Source: Dysgonomonas mossii DSM 22836 | Lineage (GTDB): Bacteria > Bacteroidota > Bacteroidia > Bacteroidales > Dysgonomonadaceae | Direction of reading: 5' to 3' | Length of the DNA stretch: 64,000 nucleotides | NCBI RefSeq assembly: GCF_000213575.1 | Contig: NZ_GL892004.1 | Coordinates: forward strand, 124,001-188,000 | Shown here: piece by piece, positions 9,055 to 16,955 of the stretch | Layout: each line of letters starts with the position of its first letter | How positions within the stretch are numbered: the stretch's first letter is position 1 | Program-made: the position numbers and the translations under genes | The notes under the pieces: model-generated | Seen by the model: only the letters and a program-made list of their open reading frames with translations | Told to the model about the DNA's origin: nothing | The model's database searches: none

Positions 9055-10197
9055 TCAAAATACAATCTGCATTTGACCTAATACTACATTCGAATTTTTC
9101 TCACCCCAACTCTTTGAGTAATCTGAGTAAGTATAATTTACCTGAAAACGGCATGCTCCGTAAAAATAATAATTCAAGCCCAGTGTATAATCAATCACCT
9201 CCTTGCTTGTGTCTCTATTCTGATTCAGATAGTCTACCTTTGCAAAAGCATTGAACTTTTTAGGAACAAAATAATATAGCCCCATTCCATGAAGACCTTC
9301 TTTGCTGATACCGCCATCATTACCTCTTATCCATTCAGCACGAGCATACACTCTCTCTGAACGATAATCGGAGCTTGCAATCCAACGATTACGAACATGA
9401 TCATTCTTCTCTGTTTCTCCGGGTTTTATATACTTAGCTTCTCCAAGATATACCCCTCCACCGATTCTAAAATTCTTTATGGGTTGAAGCATCAAGTTTG
9501 CAGCGAAGTCTTTCGAGTTATTATTTTCTGTGGTATTAATACCTGTCCCCTGAAACAAACCTACCTTATATTCGAGTAGGTCATGCGTTTGCGTTTTTAA
9601 CAAGTTACCGTATGCCATCACACCGGCATCACGTCCTGTATTATTCTTATTATTTTGTTGTCTCTGTACATCATCTCCCATTCCGATAAGAGCAGAAATA
9701 GAACGAGTATTGAAAACTCCTTCAATATCGGTTAATGATATTTGATTTTCGAGAGAAAGAGGCGTCTTCATCTGTCCCAACCTGATATTAAACTCTTTAG
9801 CCGGAGTCCATTCTCCCCAAAACTCGTATGGCATTGGGTTAACAAACTCTGCCAAAATAAAATATTTCAGATTTTTGGTCAGTTCACCACGCATCGATAA
9901 GAATATTACTCTTGGCTCGAAGTCATGCTTAACATTCGCTACATCGCTATATCTGTACATGAATAATCCATATCCTCCGAAACGCATGTATGGAGTATTA
10001 AAAGCCTGCCTGATTTTCTCGGTAGTCCCGTTTCCCAATACACTTTTTGCCGATGCATTTCCTCGTATCGAGTCGGCTTCACTTTGAGTCAATATATTTT
10101 TCTCTACTAATTTTTTTAACAGTTCACTATTTGAGTCCTGAGCATATACAAGGGTGCATGCTACACATAAAGAGAGCACGAATAAGAGCTTTTTCAT
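9055..10197 (-). CDS. Outer-membrane porin, phosphate-selective porin O/P-like
   Basis: A 380-residue protein with a cleavable signal peptide (MKKLLFVLSLCVACTLVYAQ). A short helical segment (residues 21-60, LLKKLVEKNILTQSEADSIR) resembles the N-terminal coiled coil often preceding OprO/OprP-like barrels. The remainder alternates as beta strands: MRFGGYGLFMYRYSD, GELTKNLKYFILAEFVNP, IRLGQMKTPLSLENQ and a C-terminal aromatic VVLGQMQIVF typical of outer-membrane barrels. The GQMKTPLS block is characteristic of the Porin_O_P family. Substrate specificity (phosphate, polyphosphate or other anions) is not established by sequence. It is monocistronic, with promoter box at 10251-10244 and terminator at 9004-9034. 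Confidence 0.85.
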   Translation of the reverse strand: MKKLLFVLSLCVACTLVYAQDSNSELLKKLVEKNILTQSEADSIRGNASAKSVLGNGTTEKIRQAFNTPYMRFGGYGLFMYRYSDVANVKHDFEPRVIFLSMRGELTKNLKYFILAEFVNPMPYEFWGEWTPAKEFNIRLGQMKTPLSLENQISLTDIEGVFNTRSISALIGMGDDVQRQQNNKNNTGRDAGVMAYGNLLKTQTHDLLEYKVGLFQGTGINTTENNNSKDFAANLMLQPIKNFRIGGGVYLGEAKYIKPGETEKNDHVRNRWIASSDYRSERVYARAEWIRGNDGGISKEGLHGMGLYYFVPKKFNAFAKVDYLNQNRDTSKEVIDYTLGLNYYFYGACRFQVNYTYSDYSKSWGEKNSNVVLGQMQIVF

Positions 10198-10243
10198 TAA
10201 TATAATTTATTATTGTTTAAATTAACCTTATTTAAAGAAGCGA

Positions 10244-10251
10244 CAAAATTA
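10244..10251 (-). promoter_or_regulatory. Promoter -7 box of the porin gene
   Basis: The minus strand reads TAATTTTG, matching TAnnTTTG. About 20 bp further upstream the minus strand has CTTG (near 10272), close to the -33 TTTG. The predicted leader is about 40 nt. Confidence 0.5.
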
Positions 10252-10295
10252 GTGTTTCCATCTAATATCAGCAAGACCATAATTCTTAAAAGATT

Positions 10296-10949
10296 TCAGA
10301 TTTTAATTTTTTCTCCCAGATACTTTGGCTCTTTGCCTGTAGCGATATCCACAAAGACTTTTACCCTTGCAAACAACTCCCTTATTTTAGTTCTGTATGA
10401 CGAGCGGTTAAGCGATAAATCTTTTGCATTATATCCATAGGCTGTCAGCCCGTAATTCTGAGCCAAAAACACAGCCCTTTCGTTATGAAACTCTTGCGAC
10501 ACGATAATAAACGAATCCTGACCAAATATTTCATTCATCCTCACTACCGAATCGAGTGTACGCAAGCCCGCATAATCGCAATGTATAATACTGTCGGGCA
10601 CGCCGGCTTCGACAAGAGCGGCACGCATATCGTCTGCCTCATTATAATCTTTGCGACTATTGTCTCCGCTTACAACAAAGGCCTGTACCTTACCGGCATC
10701 ATATAATTCTTTTGCAGCCTGAATGCGGTATGTAAAATATAAATTGGGGCGATTGCCTATATTCTTAGCAGCACCCAAAACCAACGCGGCTTTCTGAGGG
10801 GGTATGCTATCTACTTCATTATATACAAAACCTTTAGAATCGTGAGGAATTTTCCAGTTAGCAAAAAGGATTGCTAAAACCGCTAAAATAAGTCCGGTTG
10901 ATAATACCCAAAACATACGCTTGAGCCTCTTTTTTGTTTGTGTCTTCAT
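10296..10949 (-). CDS. SanA/YdcF-like membrane protein (DUF218)
   Basis: A protein of 217 residues from the ATG at 10949. A longer frame exists upstream but overlaps the phosphorylase gene; the ATG shares one base with that gene's stop (TAATG), which argues for translational coupling and for this start. Residues 15-38 are a membrane anchor (FWVLSTGLILAVLAILFA). The following DUF218 domain shows AALVLGAAKN, AFVVSGDN, the EADDMRAALVEAGVP block and FIIVSQEFHNERAVFLAQ, as in SanA, an envelope-barrier protein of enterobacteria linked to vancomycin exclusion at high temperature. The biochemical function of the family is unsettled. It is cotranscribed with the nucleoside phosphorylase. Confidence 0.85.
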   Translation of the reverse strand: MKTQTKKRLKRMFWVLSTGLILAVLAILFANWKIPHDSKGFVYNEVDSIPPQKAALVLGAAKNIGNRPNLYFTYRIQAAKELYDAGKVQAFVVSGDNSRKDYNEADDMRAALVEAGVPDSIIHCDYAGLRTLDSVVRMNEIFGQDSFIIVSQEFHNERAVFLAQNYGLTAYGYNAKDLSLNRSSYRTKIRELFARVKVFVDIATGKEPKYLGEKIKI

Positions 10950-11815
10950 TAAATACGCTCCAATACTTTCTTTATTAAATCTTCTATCGAACCCTTGTAA
11001 TTTGAATTCGACTCTCCTGCCAAACGATTGGCTATTATTGTACATACAGTCATGGCTTTATGCCCCATCAACCGGCTCATTCCTGCCAACGGTGCGCTTT
11101 CCATCTCATAGTTGGTAATAGAATCTTCTCCAAACCGGAATGACTCTATTTTACTATTCAGATCGGGATTGGCCAACGGCATACGCACATATCGCCCCTG
11201 TGGCCCATAAAAGCCAATGGCAGATATGGTAACACCTTTTATCATGTCATGCCCTATGCGTTCTACCAATTCCTCATCGGCCTTTACAACATACGGAGCA
11301 CAGTGTTGGGGATTCCAGCCAACATGTTTCTTAAAGGTATCCTCAAAGTCACCCAATGTCACTTTATCACGATTTGCATAATAATTGAGTACTCCGTCGA
11401 AACCGATCGACTTTGCTGCAACGACATACGAACCGATTGGGCAATGAGGCTGCAAGCCTCCTGATGTTCCTACACGAACCATCGTCAGCTGTTTGAAGTC
11501 TTTCTTTACTTCACGTGTCTTGAAATCGACATTAGCCAACGCATCCAATTCTGTAATTACAATATCTATATTATCGGGGCCGATACCATGCGAAAGAGCG
11601 GTAATGCGCTTCCCTTTATACGTTCCGGTAATCGTATGAAACTCCCGGCTTTGGATATCACATTCTATACTATCAAAAAAAGATGCGGTAAGGCTCACTC
11701 TGTCGGGGTCGCCCATCATTATTATTTTGTCTGATAGTTGCTTGGGTTTTATATGTAAGTGAAAGACACTGCCATCACTATTTATAATCAGTTCTGAATC
11801 GGGAATTATTCTCAT
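10949..11815 (-). CDS. Nucleoside phosphorylase, uridine phosphorylase-like
   Basis: A 288-residue cytosolic enzyme of the NP-I (PNP/UDP) family. IIMMGDPDRVSL near residue 33 is the phosphate-binding GDPxRV signature, VRVGTSGGLQPHCPIGS near residue 115 is the central glycine-rich motif, and ITNYEMESAPLAGMSRLMGHKA near 235 holds the Glu-Met-Glu nucleoside-binding segment. Members split ribonucleosides into base and (deoxy)ribose-1-phosphate for salvage. The similarity is closest to uridine phosphorylases, but purine specificity cannot be excluded. Its stop overlaps the start of the SanA-like gene. Promoter box TATCTTTG is at 11845-11838. Confidence 0.88.
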   Translation of the reverse strand: MRIIPDSELIINSDGSVFHLHIKPKQLSDKIIMMGDPDRVSLTASFFDSIECDIQSREFHTITGTYKGKRITALSHGIGPDNIDIVITELDALANVDFKTREVKKDFKQLTMVRVGTSGGLQPHCPIGSYVVAAKSIGFDGVLNYYANRDKVTLGDFEDTFKKHVGWNPQHCAPYVVKADEELVERIGHDMIKGVTISAIGFYGPQGRYVRMPLANPDLNSKIESFRFGEDSITNYEMESAPLAGMSRLMGHKAMTVCTIIANRLAGESNSNYKGSIEDLIKKVLERI

Positions 11816-11837
11816 ATCGTTTATTTGTGTTTATTTA

Positions 11838-11845
11838 CAAAGATA
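11838..11845 (-). promoter_or_regulatory. Promoter -7 box of the nucleoside phosphorylase operon
   Basis: The minus strand reads TATCTTTG (TAnnTTTG), 22 bp upstream of the ATG at 11815. It lies about 100 bp downstream, in the sense of transcription, from the dispersed hairpin element at 11944-11995. Confidence 0.5.
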
Positions 11846-11943
11846 TAAATTGTTTTACTTGGTTCTATGCTTTAGTTACTATTCATCTAAAAAGTGACAA
11901 AAGCCGAAAAGAACTCAACGCTATATATCAGCACTTTATAGCC

Positions 11944-11995
11944 AAAAGGTGACAAAAGTGACACTTTTTGAAATGTTTTTTGTTGTTACCTTTTT
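11944..11995 (-). repeat. Dispersed hairpin-forming intergenic element, copy 1
   Basis: A 52-bp segment whose ends are inverted (AAAAGGTGACAA and TTGTTACCTTTTT, imperfect). It is roughly 83% identical to the reverse complement of 48759-48809. In both places it has the same orientation relative to the flanking genes and lies in an intergenic region between same-strand genes. A further partial copy of its arm (AAAAAGTGACAAAAG) is at 11890-11904. Nothing else is recognizable in the 11816-12068 intergenic region apart from the phosphorylase promoter box. Confidence 0.6.
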
Positions 11996-12068
11996 CTTTT
12001 ATTTTGCATATCAAAGCTTACTCTATTAGATAATTTTATTCTTAGAAAGCGAATTGCTATAAAGGAAA

Positions 12069-12416
12069 TCATTCGATTGTCAACTCTTCGGTAGGATCCC
12101 AGAATACTTTCTTCCAATTGATGATTCGGTCATTTATAATATTGACTCCTTCCTCTTCTAAGAGCTTCTGCATTTCGTTCGAGTTTCCAAATGCTTCTTT
12201 GGCTGAGAGTACTCCCTGACTATTTACTACCCTATGCGCCGGAATACCGGATATAGTAGAATTGCATTCTCCCATCACCCGACCTACCAAACGTGACATA
12301 TTCGGATAGCCGATAGCTTTAGCTATTGCGCCATAGCTTGTAGCCCGACCATACGGAATGCTCCTCACAACGTCATACACTCCTCGTCTGAAATCCTCTT
12401 TATCCAAATGTGTCAT
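12069..12416 (-). CDS. Alkyltransferase-like protein (MGMT-related, lacking the acceptor cysteine)
   Basis: A protein of 115 residues from the ATG at 12416; a longer upstream frame is not MGMT-like. The DNA-binding domain of O6-methylguanine methyltransferase is present: YDVVRSIPYGRATSYGAIA and NMSRLVGRVMGECN. In the active-site motif, normally PCHRV, the sequence is IPAHRVVN, with Ala60 in place of the alkyl-accepting cysteine. That defines the alkyltransferase-like (ATL) proteins, which bind alkylated guanines without repairing them and hand them to nucleotide excision repair. No UvrABC gene is nearby. The first gene downstream on this strand is the phosphorylase, after a 253-bp gap. Confidence 0.88.
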   Translation of the reverse strand: MTHLDKEDFRRGVYDVVRSIPYGRATSYGAIAKAIGYPNMSRLVGRVMGECNSTISGIPAHRVVNSQGVLSAKEAFGNSNEMQKLLEEEGVNIINDRIINWKKVFWDPTEELTIE

Positions 12417-12499
12417 TCTCCTTTTATTATAAGCTCTATTTAATAAAATATAAAGATATAAGCTTTGGGTATAAGGATATATTATTCTATGAGAATTGT

Positions 12500-12507
12500 T
12501 ATATTTG
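12500..12507 (+). promoter_or_regulatory. Promoter -7 box of the isomerase-like gene
   Basis: TATATTTG matches TAnnTTTG, 50 bp before the ATG at 12558. No convincing -33 box is seen. Confidence 0.5.
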
Positions 12508-12557
12508 TGCACCGTGATGATCTTAAATAAAAATCTAAATATCTAAAAAAGTAACCC

Positions 12558-13385
12558 ATGAGTAAAACACTAAGATTATTCCTACTTTTAGTGTGCGCGC
12601 ACACAACAATTCTTTTTGCCAATGAACCCGAGAAAACGCAACGAGATGATGGCGAATTATTTAAGGTAGCCATAGCCGGATATACATTTGTAAATTTCAA
12701 TCTGGATGAGACCCTCAAAATGATGCAAGAGGTAGATGTGCATTATCTTTGTATCAAAGATTTTCATCTTCCGCTGAATAGCACCGACGAAGAAATTGCT
12801 GCATTCCATGCTAAGCTGGCAAAGTATGATGTGACAGGTTATGCTGTAGGCCCTATCTATATGAAGACCAAAGAAGAGGTGGACAAAGCTTTTGATTATG
12901 CCAAACGTGTGGGAGTAAAACTAATTGTAGGTGTTCCCAACCATGAACTACTGCCTTATGTAGACAAGAAAGTAAAAGAATATGATTTCAAATATGCCAT
13001 TCACCTTCATGGCCCCGACATCGAACTATATCCGCATGCAGCTGATATCTACGAACATGTAAAAGACCTCGACCCTCGTATCGGAATGTGTCTCGACATC
13101 GGTCATGATGCACGTGCAGGACATGATCCGATTGCCGACCTGAAAAAGTACAGCGACAGAGTGTTCGACATCCATATGAAGAATACAACCGCAGCAACTA
13201 AAGCCGGAAAGACAGGTGAAATCGGTCGGGGCATAATAGACATTCCTGCTTTTGTGAGAATGCTTCGCGAAGTAAAATACTCGGGAGCTTGCAGCCTCGA
13301 ATACGAGCGAAACATGAAAGCCCCTTTAGCGGGAATAGCCGAATCTATAGGTTATTTCAGAGGGGTAATTGATGCAACGAAGTAA
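12558..13385 (+). CDS. Exported sugar phosphate isomerase/epimerase-like TIM-barrel protein
   Basis: A 275-residue protein with an N-terminal signal peptide (LRLFLLLVCAHTTILFANE), so it is expected in the periplasm. The rest fits the AP-endonuclease-2/xylose isomerase-like TIM barrel (PF01261): VAIAGYTFVNFNLDETLKMM, VHYLCIKDFHLP, YAIHLHGPDIE, MCLDIGHDARAGHDP, VFDIHMKNTT and CSLEYERN. The His, Asp and Glu residues in these blocks are the usual metal ligands of the fold. Bacteroidota encode many secreted proteins of this type near carbohydrate genes; the substrate is unknown. It ends at a strong terminator that overlaps the rlmH promoter. Confidence 0.82.
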   Translation: MSKTLRLFLLLVCAHTTILFANEPEKTQRDDGELFKVAIAGYTFVNFNLDETLKMMQEVDVHYLCIKDFHLPLNSTDEEIAAFHAKLAKYDVTGYAVGPIYMKTKEEVDKAFDYAKRVGVKLIVGVPNHELLPYVDKKVKEYDFKYAIHLHGPDIELYPHAADIYEHVKDLDPRIGMCLDIGHDARAGHDPIADLKKYSDRVFDIHMKNTTAATKAGKTGEIGRGIIDIPAFVRMLREVKYSGACSLEYERNMKAPLAGIAESIGYFRGVIDATK

Positions 13386-13413
13386 GGAGACAACTTATTT
13401 TTGATATAACAGG

Positions 13414-13444
13414 ATAGGCAGCAAGAAATTGTTGCCTATTTTTG
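13414..13444 (+). terminator. Terminator of the isomerase-like gene overlapping the rlmH promoter box
   Basis: An 11-bp stem (13414-13424 with 13429-13439, one G-T pair) closes a GAAA tetraloop and is followed by a T run to 13443: a textbook Rho-independent terminator. The end of the 3' arm plus the T run also reads TATTTTTG (13437-13444), a match to the -7 box TAnnTTTG, 21 bp before the rlmH ATG at 13465. Confidence 0.75.
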
Positions 13445-13464
13445 TAATGAAAAAACTAGAAAGT

Positions 13465-13938
13465 ATGAAAATCATTCTTCTCGCTATAGGCAAAACCGAT
13501 GCAGGCTATTTTGTAGAGGCTATAAACGAATACCAGAAAAGGTTAGAGCATTATATCCCTTTCGAAATACAAATTATACCTGATATAAAAAACACCAAAA
13601 GCCTTACGATGGAACAGCAAAAGGAGAAGGAAGGTGAGTTGATATTAAAAAACATACAGCCGGGAGATTATCTCGTTCTGCTGGATGATAAGGGAAAAGA
13701 ATATACCTCCATGCAATTTGCCACCTATATAGAAAAGAAAACACATACCGTAAGCAAGCGGCTTATATTTGCCATCGGAGGTCCTTATGGTTTCTCGGAA
13801 GCAGTATATCAAAAGGCGAATGAAAAACTAACTTTATCACGCATGACTTTTTCGCACCAGATGGTACGTCTTATATTTGTGGAACAGCTGTATAGAGCAA
13901 TGACAATCTTAAACAACGAACCTTACCATCACGAATAA
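13465..13938 (+). CDS. rlmH: 23S rRNA (pseudouridine1915-N3)-methyltransferase
   Basis: A protein of 157 residues, the exact usual length of RlmH. It is a SPOUT-fold enzyme that methylates pseudouridine 1915 in helix 69 of 23S rRNA using S-adenosylmethionine. The N-terminus MKIILLAIGKTDAGYF, the SAM-binding loop FAIGGPYGFS and the C-terminal block FSHQMVRLIFVEQLYRAMTI with terminal EPYHHE are all conserved. ATG at 13465 is chosen because a frame from 13447 begins within or before the predicted transcription start. The gene converges with the LolC/E-like permease 4 bp away. Confidence 0.95.
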   Translation: MKIILLAIGKTDAGYFVEAINEYQKRLEHYIPFEIQIIPDIKNTKSLTMEQQKEKEGELILKNIQPGDYLVLLDDKGKEYTSMQFATYIEKKTHTVSKRLIFAIGGPYGFSEAVYQKANEKLTLSRMTFSHQMVRLIFVEQLYRAMTILNNEPYHHE

Positions 13939-13942
13939 TCTC

Positions 13943-15187
13943 TTATTCGAAACGAAGTGATTTTGCAGGAGATATTTTTGCTATCAGATAAGAAGGCCCA
14001 ACCATAGCCAATACCGACAAGGTTAAGGTAGCAATGTTTATAAGAATAATGTGTAATATATTTATATCCACCGGCATTTCGGATACATAGTAAGTATTGG
14101 GATCTAGCTTTATCAAGCCAAAATACCGTTGAAGCAACAGCACAGTCAAGGCTATAATATTTCCCCACAACATACCTTTCAGGATCAAGAATGAAGACAC
14201 ATAGAGAAATGTTTTACGGATATTAAAATTTCGTGCACCAAGGGTTTTAAGTATACCAATCATATTGGTGCGCTCCAAGATTATAATAAGCAATCCCGAT
14301 ATCATCGTAAAAACGGAAATAGAAAACATCAAGATCATGATTACCCATACATTCATATCCAACAGATCGAGCCAACTGAATATCATCGGGTTCATCTCTT
14401 TAATAGATCGGGTTAGAAAAGTATTACCATCCACATCCCGATAAGTCATCATATCTAAATAGATATTTTGTGTAAGCTGATCCAGTTGGTCAAAATCGTT
14501 AACGAGCAGCTCTATACCGCTCACCTGATCGGGTTGCCACTTATTAAGCCTTTGTATAAGCCGTACGTCTGTTACAACAAACAGTTTGTCGTAATCTTCA
14601 AAATTGGTGCTGTATATACCCGTGATATTAAACTTACGGGCACTGCGTTCCTGAACAAAGTACGAAATAAAACTATCGCCTGTCTTCAGATTAAGTTTAT
14701 CGGCTATATTCTTCGAGATAATAACCTGATTGGTGATTGTTGTATCATCAGGGTTGATGATCTTACCGTCAATCATATTCTTCTTGAAGAAGTCCCAATC
14801 GTAATCTTTCCCTACTCCTTTTAGAATTATCCCCTGAAATGCACTATCTGTTTTTATGATACCCGGTTTTGTAGCATATATTTGCGCATGTGCTATACCC
14901 GTCTCATGGCTCAATGTATCCAAAAGCCCGGGAGTAACAGCTACCGGCAATGTTTCGTAAGACGTGGTGTTATTCAGGTTGGTAATCTGAATATGAGAGC
15001 CGAAGCCAACAACCTTGTTGCGCACCTCTTTCTTAAAACCGATAACAATAGACAATGCCAGAATCATAGCTGCCAATCCTATTGCAACACCTGCAATAGC
15101 GATTTTAATAGCAGGTGAAGAGGCTTTTTTCTCTCCTTCGCCTTTACTAAAATGGATTCGCTTAGCTATAAATAATTCTAAGTTCAA
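13943..15187 (-). CDS. LolC/LolE-like ABC transporter permease (FtsX/MacB type)
   Basis: A 414-residue inner-membrane protein. One transmembrane helix near residues 28-48 (IAIAGVAIGLAAMILALSIVIGF) is followed by a large periplasmic domain (about 50-265), then three helices (about 270-400) forming the FtsX domain, with ILKTLGARNFNIRKTFL as the coupling segment. The order and length match LolC/LolE, which extract lipoproteins from the inner membrane with the LolD ATPase; no LolD gene is in the neighbourhood. A macrolide-export or other MacB-like role is possible but less likely given the length. It lies 12 bp after ruvB on the same strand and probably shares its transcript. Confidence 0.85.
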   Translation of the reverse strand: MNLELFIAKRIHFSKGEGEKKASSPAIKIAIAGVAIGLAAMILALSIVIGFKKEVRNKVVGFGSHIQITNLNNTTSYETLPVAVTPGLLDTLSHETGIAHAQIYATKPGIIKTDSAFQGIILKGVGKDYDWDFFKKNMIDGKIINPDDTTITNQVIISKNIADKLNLKTGDSFISYFVQERSARKFNITGIYSTNFEDYDKLFVVTDVRLIQRLNKWQPDQVSGIELLVNDFDQLDQLTQNIYLDMMTYRDVDGNTFLTRSIKEMNPMIFSWLDLLDMNVWVIMILMFSISVFTMISGLLIIILERTNMIGILKTLGARNFNIRKTFLYVSSFLILKGMLWGNIIALTVLLLQRYFGLIKLDPNTYYVSEMPVDINILHIILINIATLTLSVLAMVGPSYLIAKISPAKSLRFE

Positions 15188-15199
15188 TGTTTTATTCTT

Positions 15200-16222
15200 T
15201 TAAAATAGAAATCCTTGCTCACTGTCTCTCTTCCTTCCCAGATGCTTGTAGGCAAGGTCTGTCACTTCACGTCCGCGCGGAGTACGTTTCATAAAACCTT
15301 CCTTGATAAGGAACGGCTCATATACTTCTTCGATCGTTCCTCCGTCTTCTCCCAGTGCGGTTGCTATTGTGGAAATTCCTACCGGCCCCCCCTTGAATTT
15401 ATCAATCAGAATAAGCAATATTTTATTATCTATCTCATCCAATCCATACTTATCTATATTCAATGCTTCGAGAGCATAAGAAGCGATATCCTTGTCTATC
15501 TTCCCAGACCCTTTTACCTGAGCGAAGTCACGCACACGACGCAGCAAAGCATTTGCAATACGAGGTGTACCACGACTGCGTGAAGCAATTTCTATAGCAG
15601 AATCTTTCGAAGCAGGTACATTCAATATATCTGCCGATCGTAAGATAATATGTACAAGGGTATCTATATCGTAATATTCGAGGTGCATGTTTATCCCAAA
15701 ACGGGCACGCAAAGGGCTTGTAAGCAAACCACTACGAGTAGTTGCACCAACAAGGGTAAACGGATTGAGCTCTATTTGTACCGAACGTGCGCTAGGCCCT
15801 TTATCTATCATTATATCGATGCGATAGTCCTCCATCGCACTATACAGATATTCTTCCACAACGGGCGATAGGCGGTGTATTTCATCTATAAAAAGGACAT
15901 CGTTTGGTTCGAGCGAAGTAAGCAGTCCAGCCAAGTCTCCGGGCTTATCCAATACAGGGCCTGATGTGATCTTGAACCCGACACCAAGTTCGTTGGCTAT
16001 AATATTCGACAGGGTTGTTTTACCAAGTCCGGGAGGGCCATGCAACAGCGTATGGTCGAGCGATTCGCCACGCATTTTTGCAGCTGTCACAAAGACTTGT
16101 AAATTTTCTACAACTTTACTCTGTCCACGAAAACTCTGAAAGGTGAGAGGGCGCAACGCATTCTCAAACTCCTTCTCATTTTCATTTATATTCTCCCTGT
16201 GTATATTAAATGTTCCTTCCAT
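15200..16222 (-). CDS. ruvB: Holliday junction branch migration helicase RuvB
   Basis: A protein of 340 residues from the ATG at 16222 (the frame extends 5 codons further to a TTG). It is the AAA+ motor that, with RuvA, drives branch migration of Holliday junctions. It has the RuvB N-terminus [12 protein letters not shown], Walker A GPPGLGKT (residues 62-69), Walker B with DEIHRL, sensor block [17 protein letters not shown] and a winged-helix C-terminus ([10 protein letters not shown] to [14 protein letters not shown]). A -7 box TAAATTTG at 16242-16235 predicts a very short leader. ruvA and ruvC are not adjacent, as is common in Bacteroidota. Confidence 0.97.
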   Translation of the reverse strand: MEGTFNIHRENINENEKEFENALRPLTFQSFRGQSKVVENLQVFVTAAKMRGESLDHTLLHGPPGLGKTTLSNIIANELGVGFKITSGPVLDKPGDLAGLLTSLEPNDVLFIDEIHRLSPVVEEYLYSAMEDYRIDIMIDKGPSARSVQIELNPFTLVGATTRSGLLTSPLRARFGINMHLEYYDIDTLVHIILRSADILNVPASKDSAIEIASRSRGTPRIANALLRRVRDFAQVKGSGKIDKDIASYALEALNIDKYGLDEIDNKILLILIDKFKGGPVGISTIATALGEDGGTIEEVYEPFLIKEGFMKRTPRGREVTDLAYKHLGRKRDSEQGFLF

Positions 16223-16234
16223 AATGTATAGTTG

Positions 16235-16242
16235 CAAATTTA
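16235..16242 (-). promoter_or_regulatory. Promoter -7 box of ruvB
   Basis: The minus strand reads TAAATTTG (TAnnTTTG) 13 bp before the ATG at 16222, so the leader would be only a few nucleotides. The remaining divergent region up to 16372 holds a TATTTTA-TTCG-TAAAATA palindrome (16319-16336) but no clear promoter for the PAP2 gene. Confidence 0.5.
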
Positions 16243-16372
16243 CATCAATATATTCAATTTACAGACAGATACCGATTGATTTGCAATTACTAAAAATATA
16301 AAAGATTTAAATATTCTTTATTTTATTCGTAAAATAATATTTCTTTGTGGTTCATTTTCAAGATATACGCCA

Positions 16373-16948
16373 ATGCTCCACAAAATTATAGAATGGGATA
16401 AAGAACTCTTTTTGTATCTGAACAGTAAACATATGGGTTGGCTCGACCCTGTTATGTTATTTTTCAGTTCGTACCATTTCTGGGTGATTATGTGTATTCT
16501 GATGGCTGTATTTATCTATTACAGATTAGAGACATGGAGGAAAACATCTGTTACTTTTTTTCTGCTTTCTATCGGTGCAAGTGCATTATTAACCAATATT
16601 ATTAAGATGATGGTAGAACGTCCACGTCCGATACACAATCAAGATTGGACAGGTATTATACATGCAATAGAAAGATATAGCTCAAGCACAAGCTTCTTCT
16701 CATCCCATTCTGCAACAACGTTTACGATGGCTACTTTTTTCCTTTTATTATTCCGTAAGACCGGCTCTAAGTATTATGGTTATCTGGCAATAATTTGGGC
16801 TACAATTGTCGCATATAGCCGCATCTATCTTGCCAAGCATTATCCTATCGATGTTATTTGCGGTATATTATTTGGAATAGCAATCGGGCTTATGGGATAT
16901 AAGCTCCTTGAATATTATAAAAACAAGAAGAAAGGATTAAAACCTTAA
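16373..16948 (+). CDS. PAP2-family membrane phosphatase
   Basis: A 191-residue integral membrane protein with about five helices. The three phosphatase motifs of the PAP2 superfamily are visible: KMMVERPRP near residue 80 (KX6RP), SFFSSHSATT near 107 (PSGH-type, with Ser in place of Pro and Gly) and SRIYLAKHYPIDV near 150 (SRX5HX3D). Members dephosphorylate lipid substrates such as undecaprenyl pyrophosphate, phosphatidic acid or phosphatidylglycerophosphate at the outer face of the inner membrane. Which lipid is used here is unknown. It ends 7 bp from the convergent DUF3667 gene. Confidence 0.88.
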   Translation: MLHKIIEWDKELFLYLNSKHMGWLDPVMLFFSSYHFWVIMCILMAVFIYYRLETWRKTSVTFFLLSIGASALLTNIIKMMVERPRPIHNQDWTGIIHAIERYSSSTSFFSSHSATTFTMATFFLLLFRKTGSKYYGYLAIIWATIVAYSRIYLAKHYPIDVICGILFGIAIGLMGYKLLEYYKNKKKGLKP

Positions 16949-16955
16949 AAGATCT

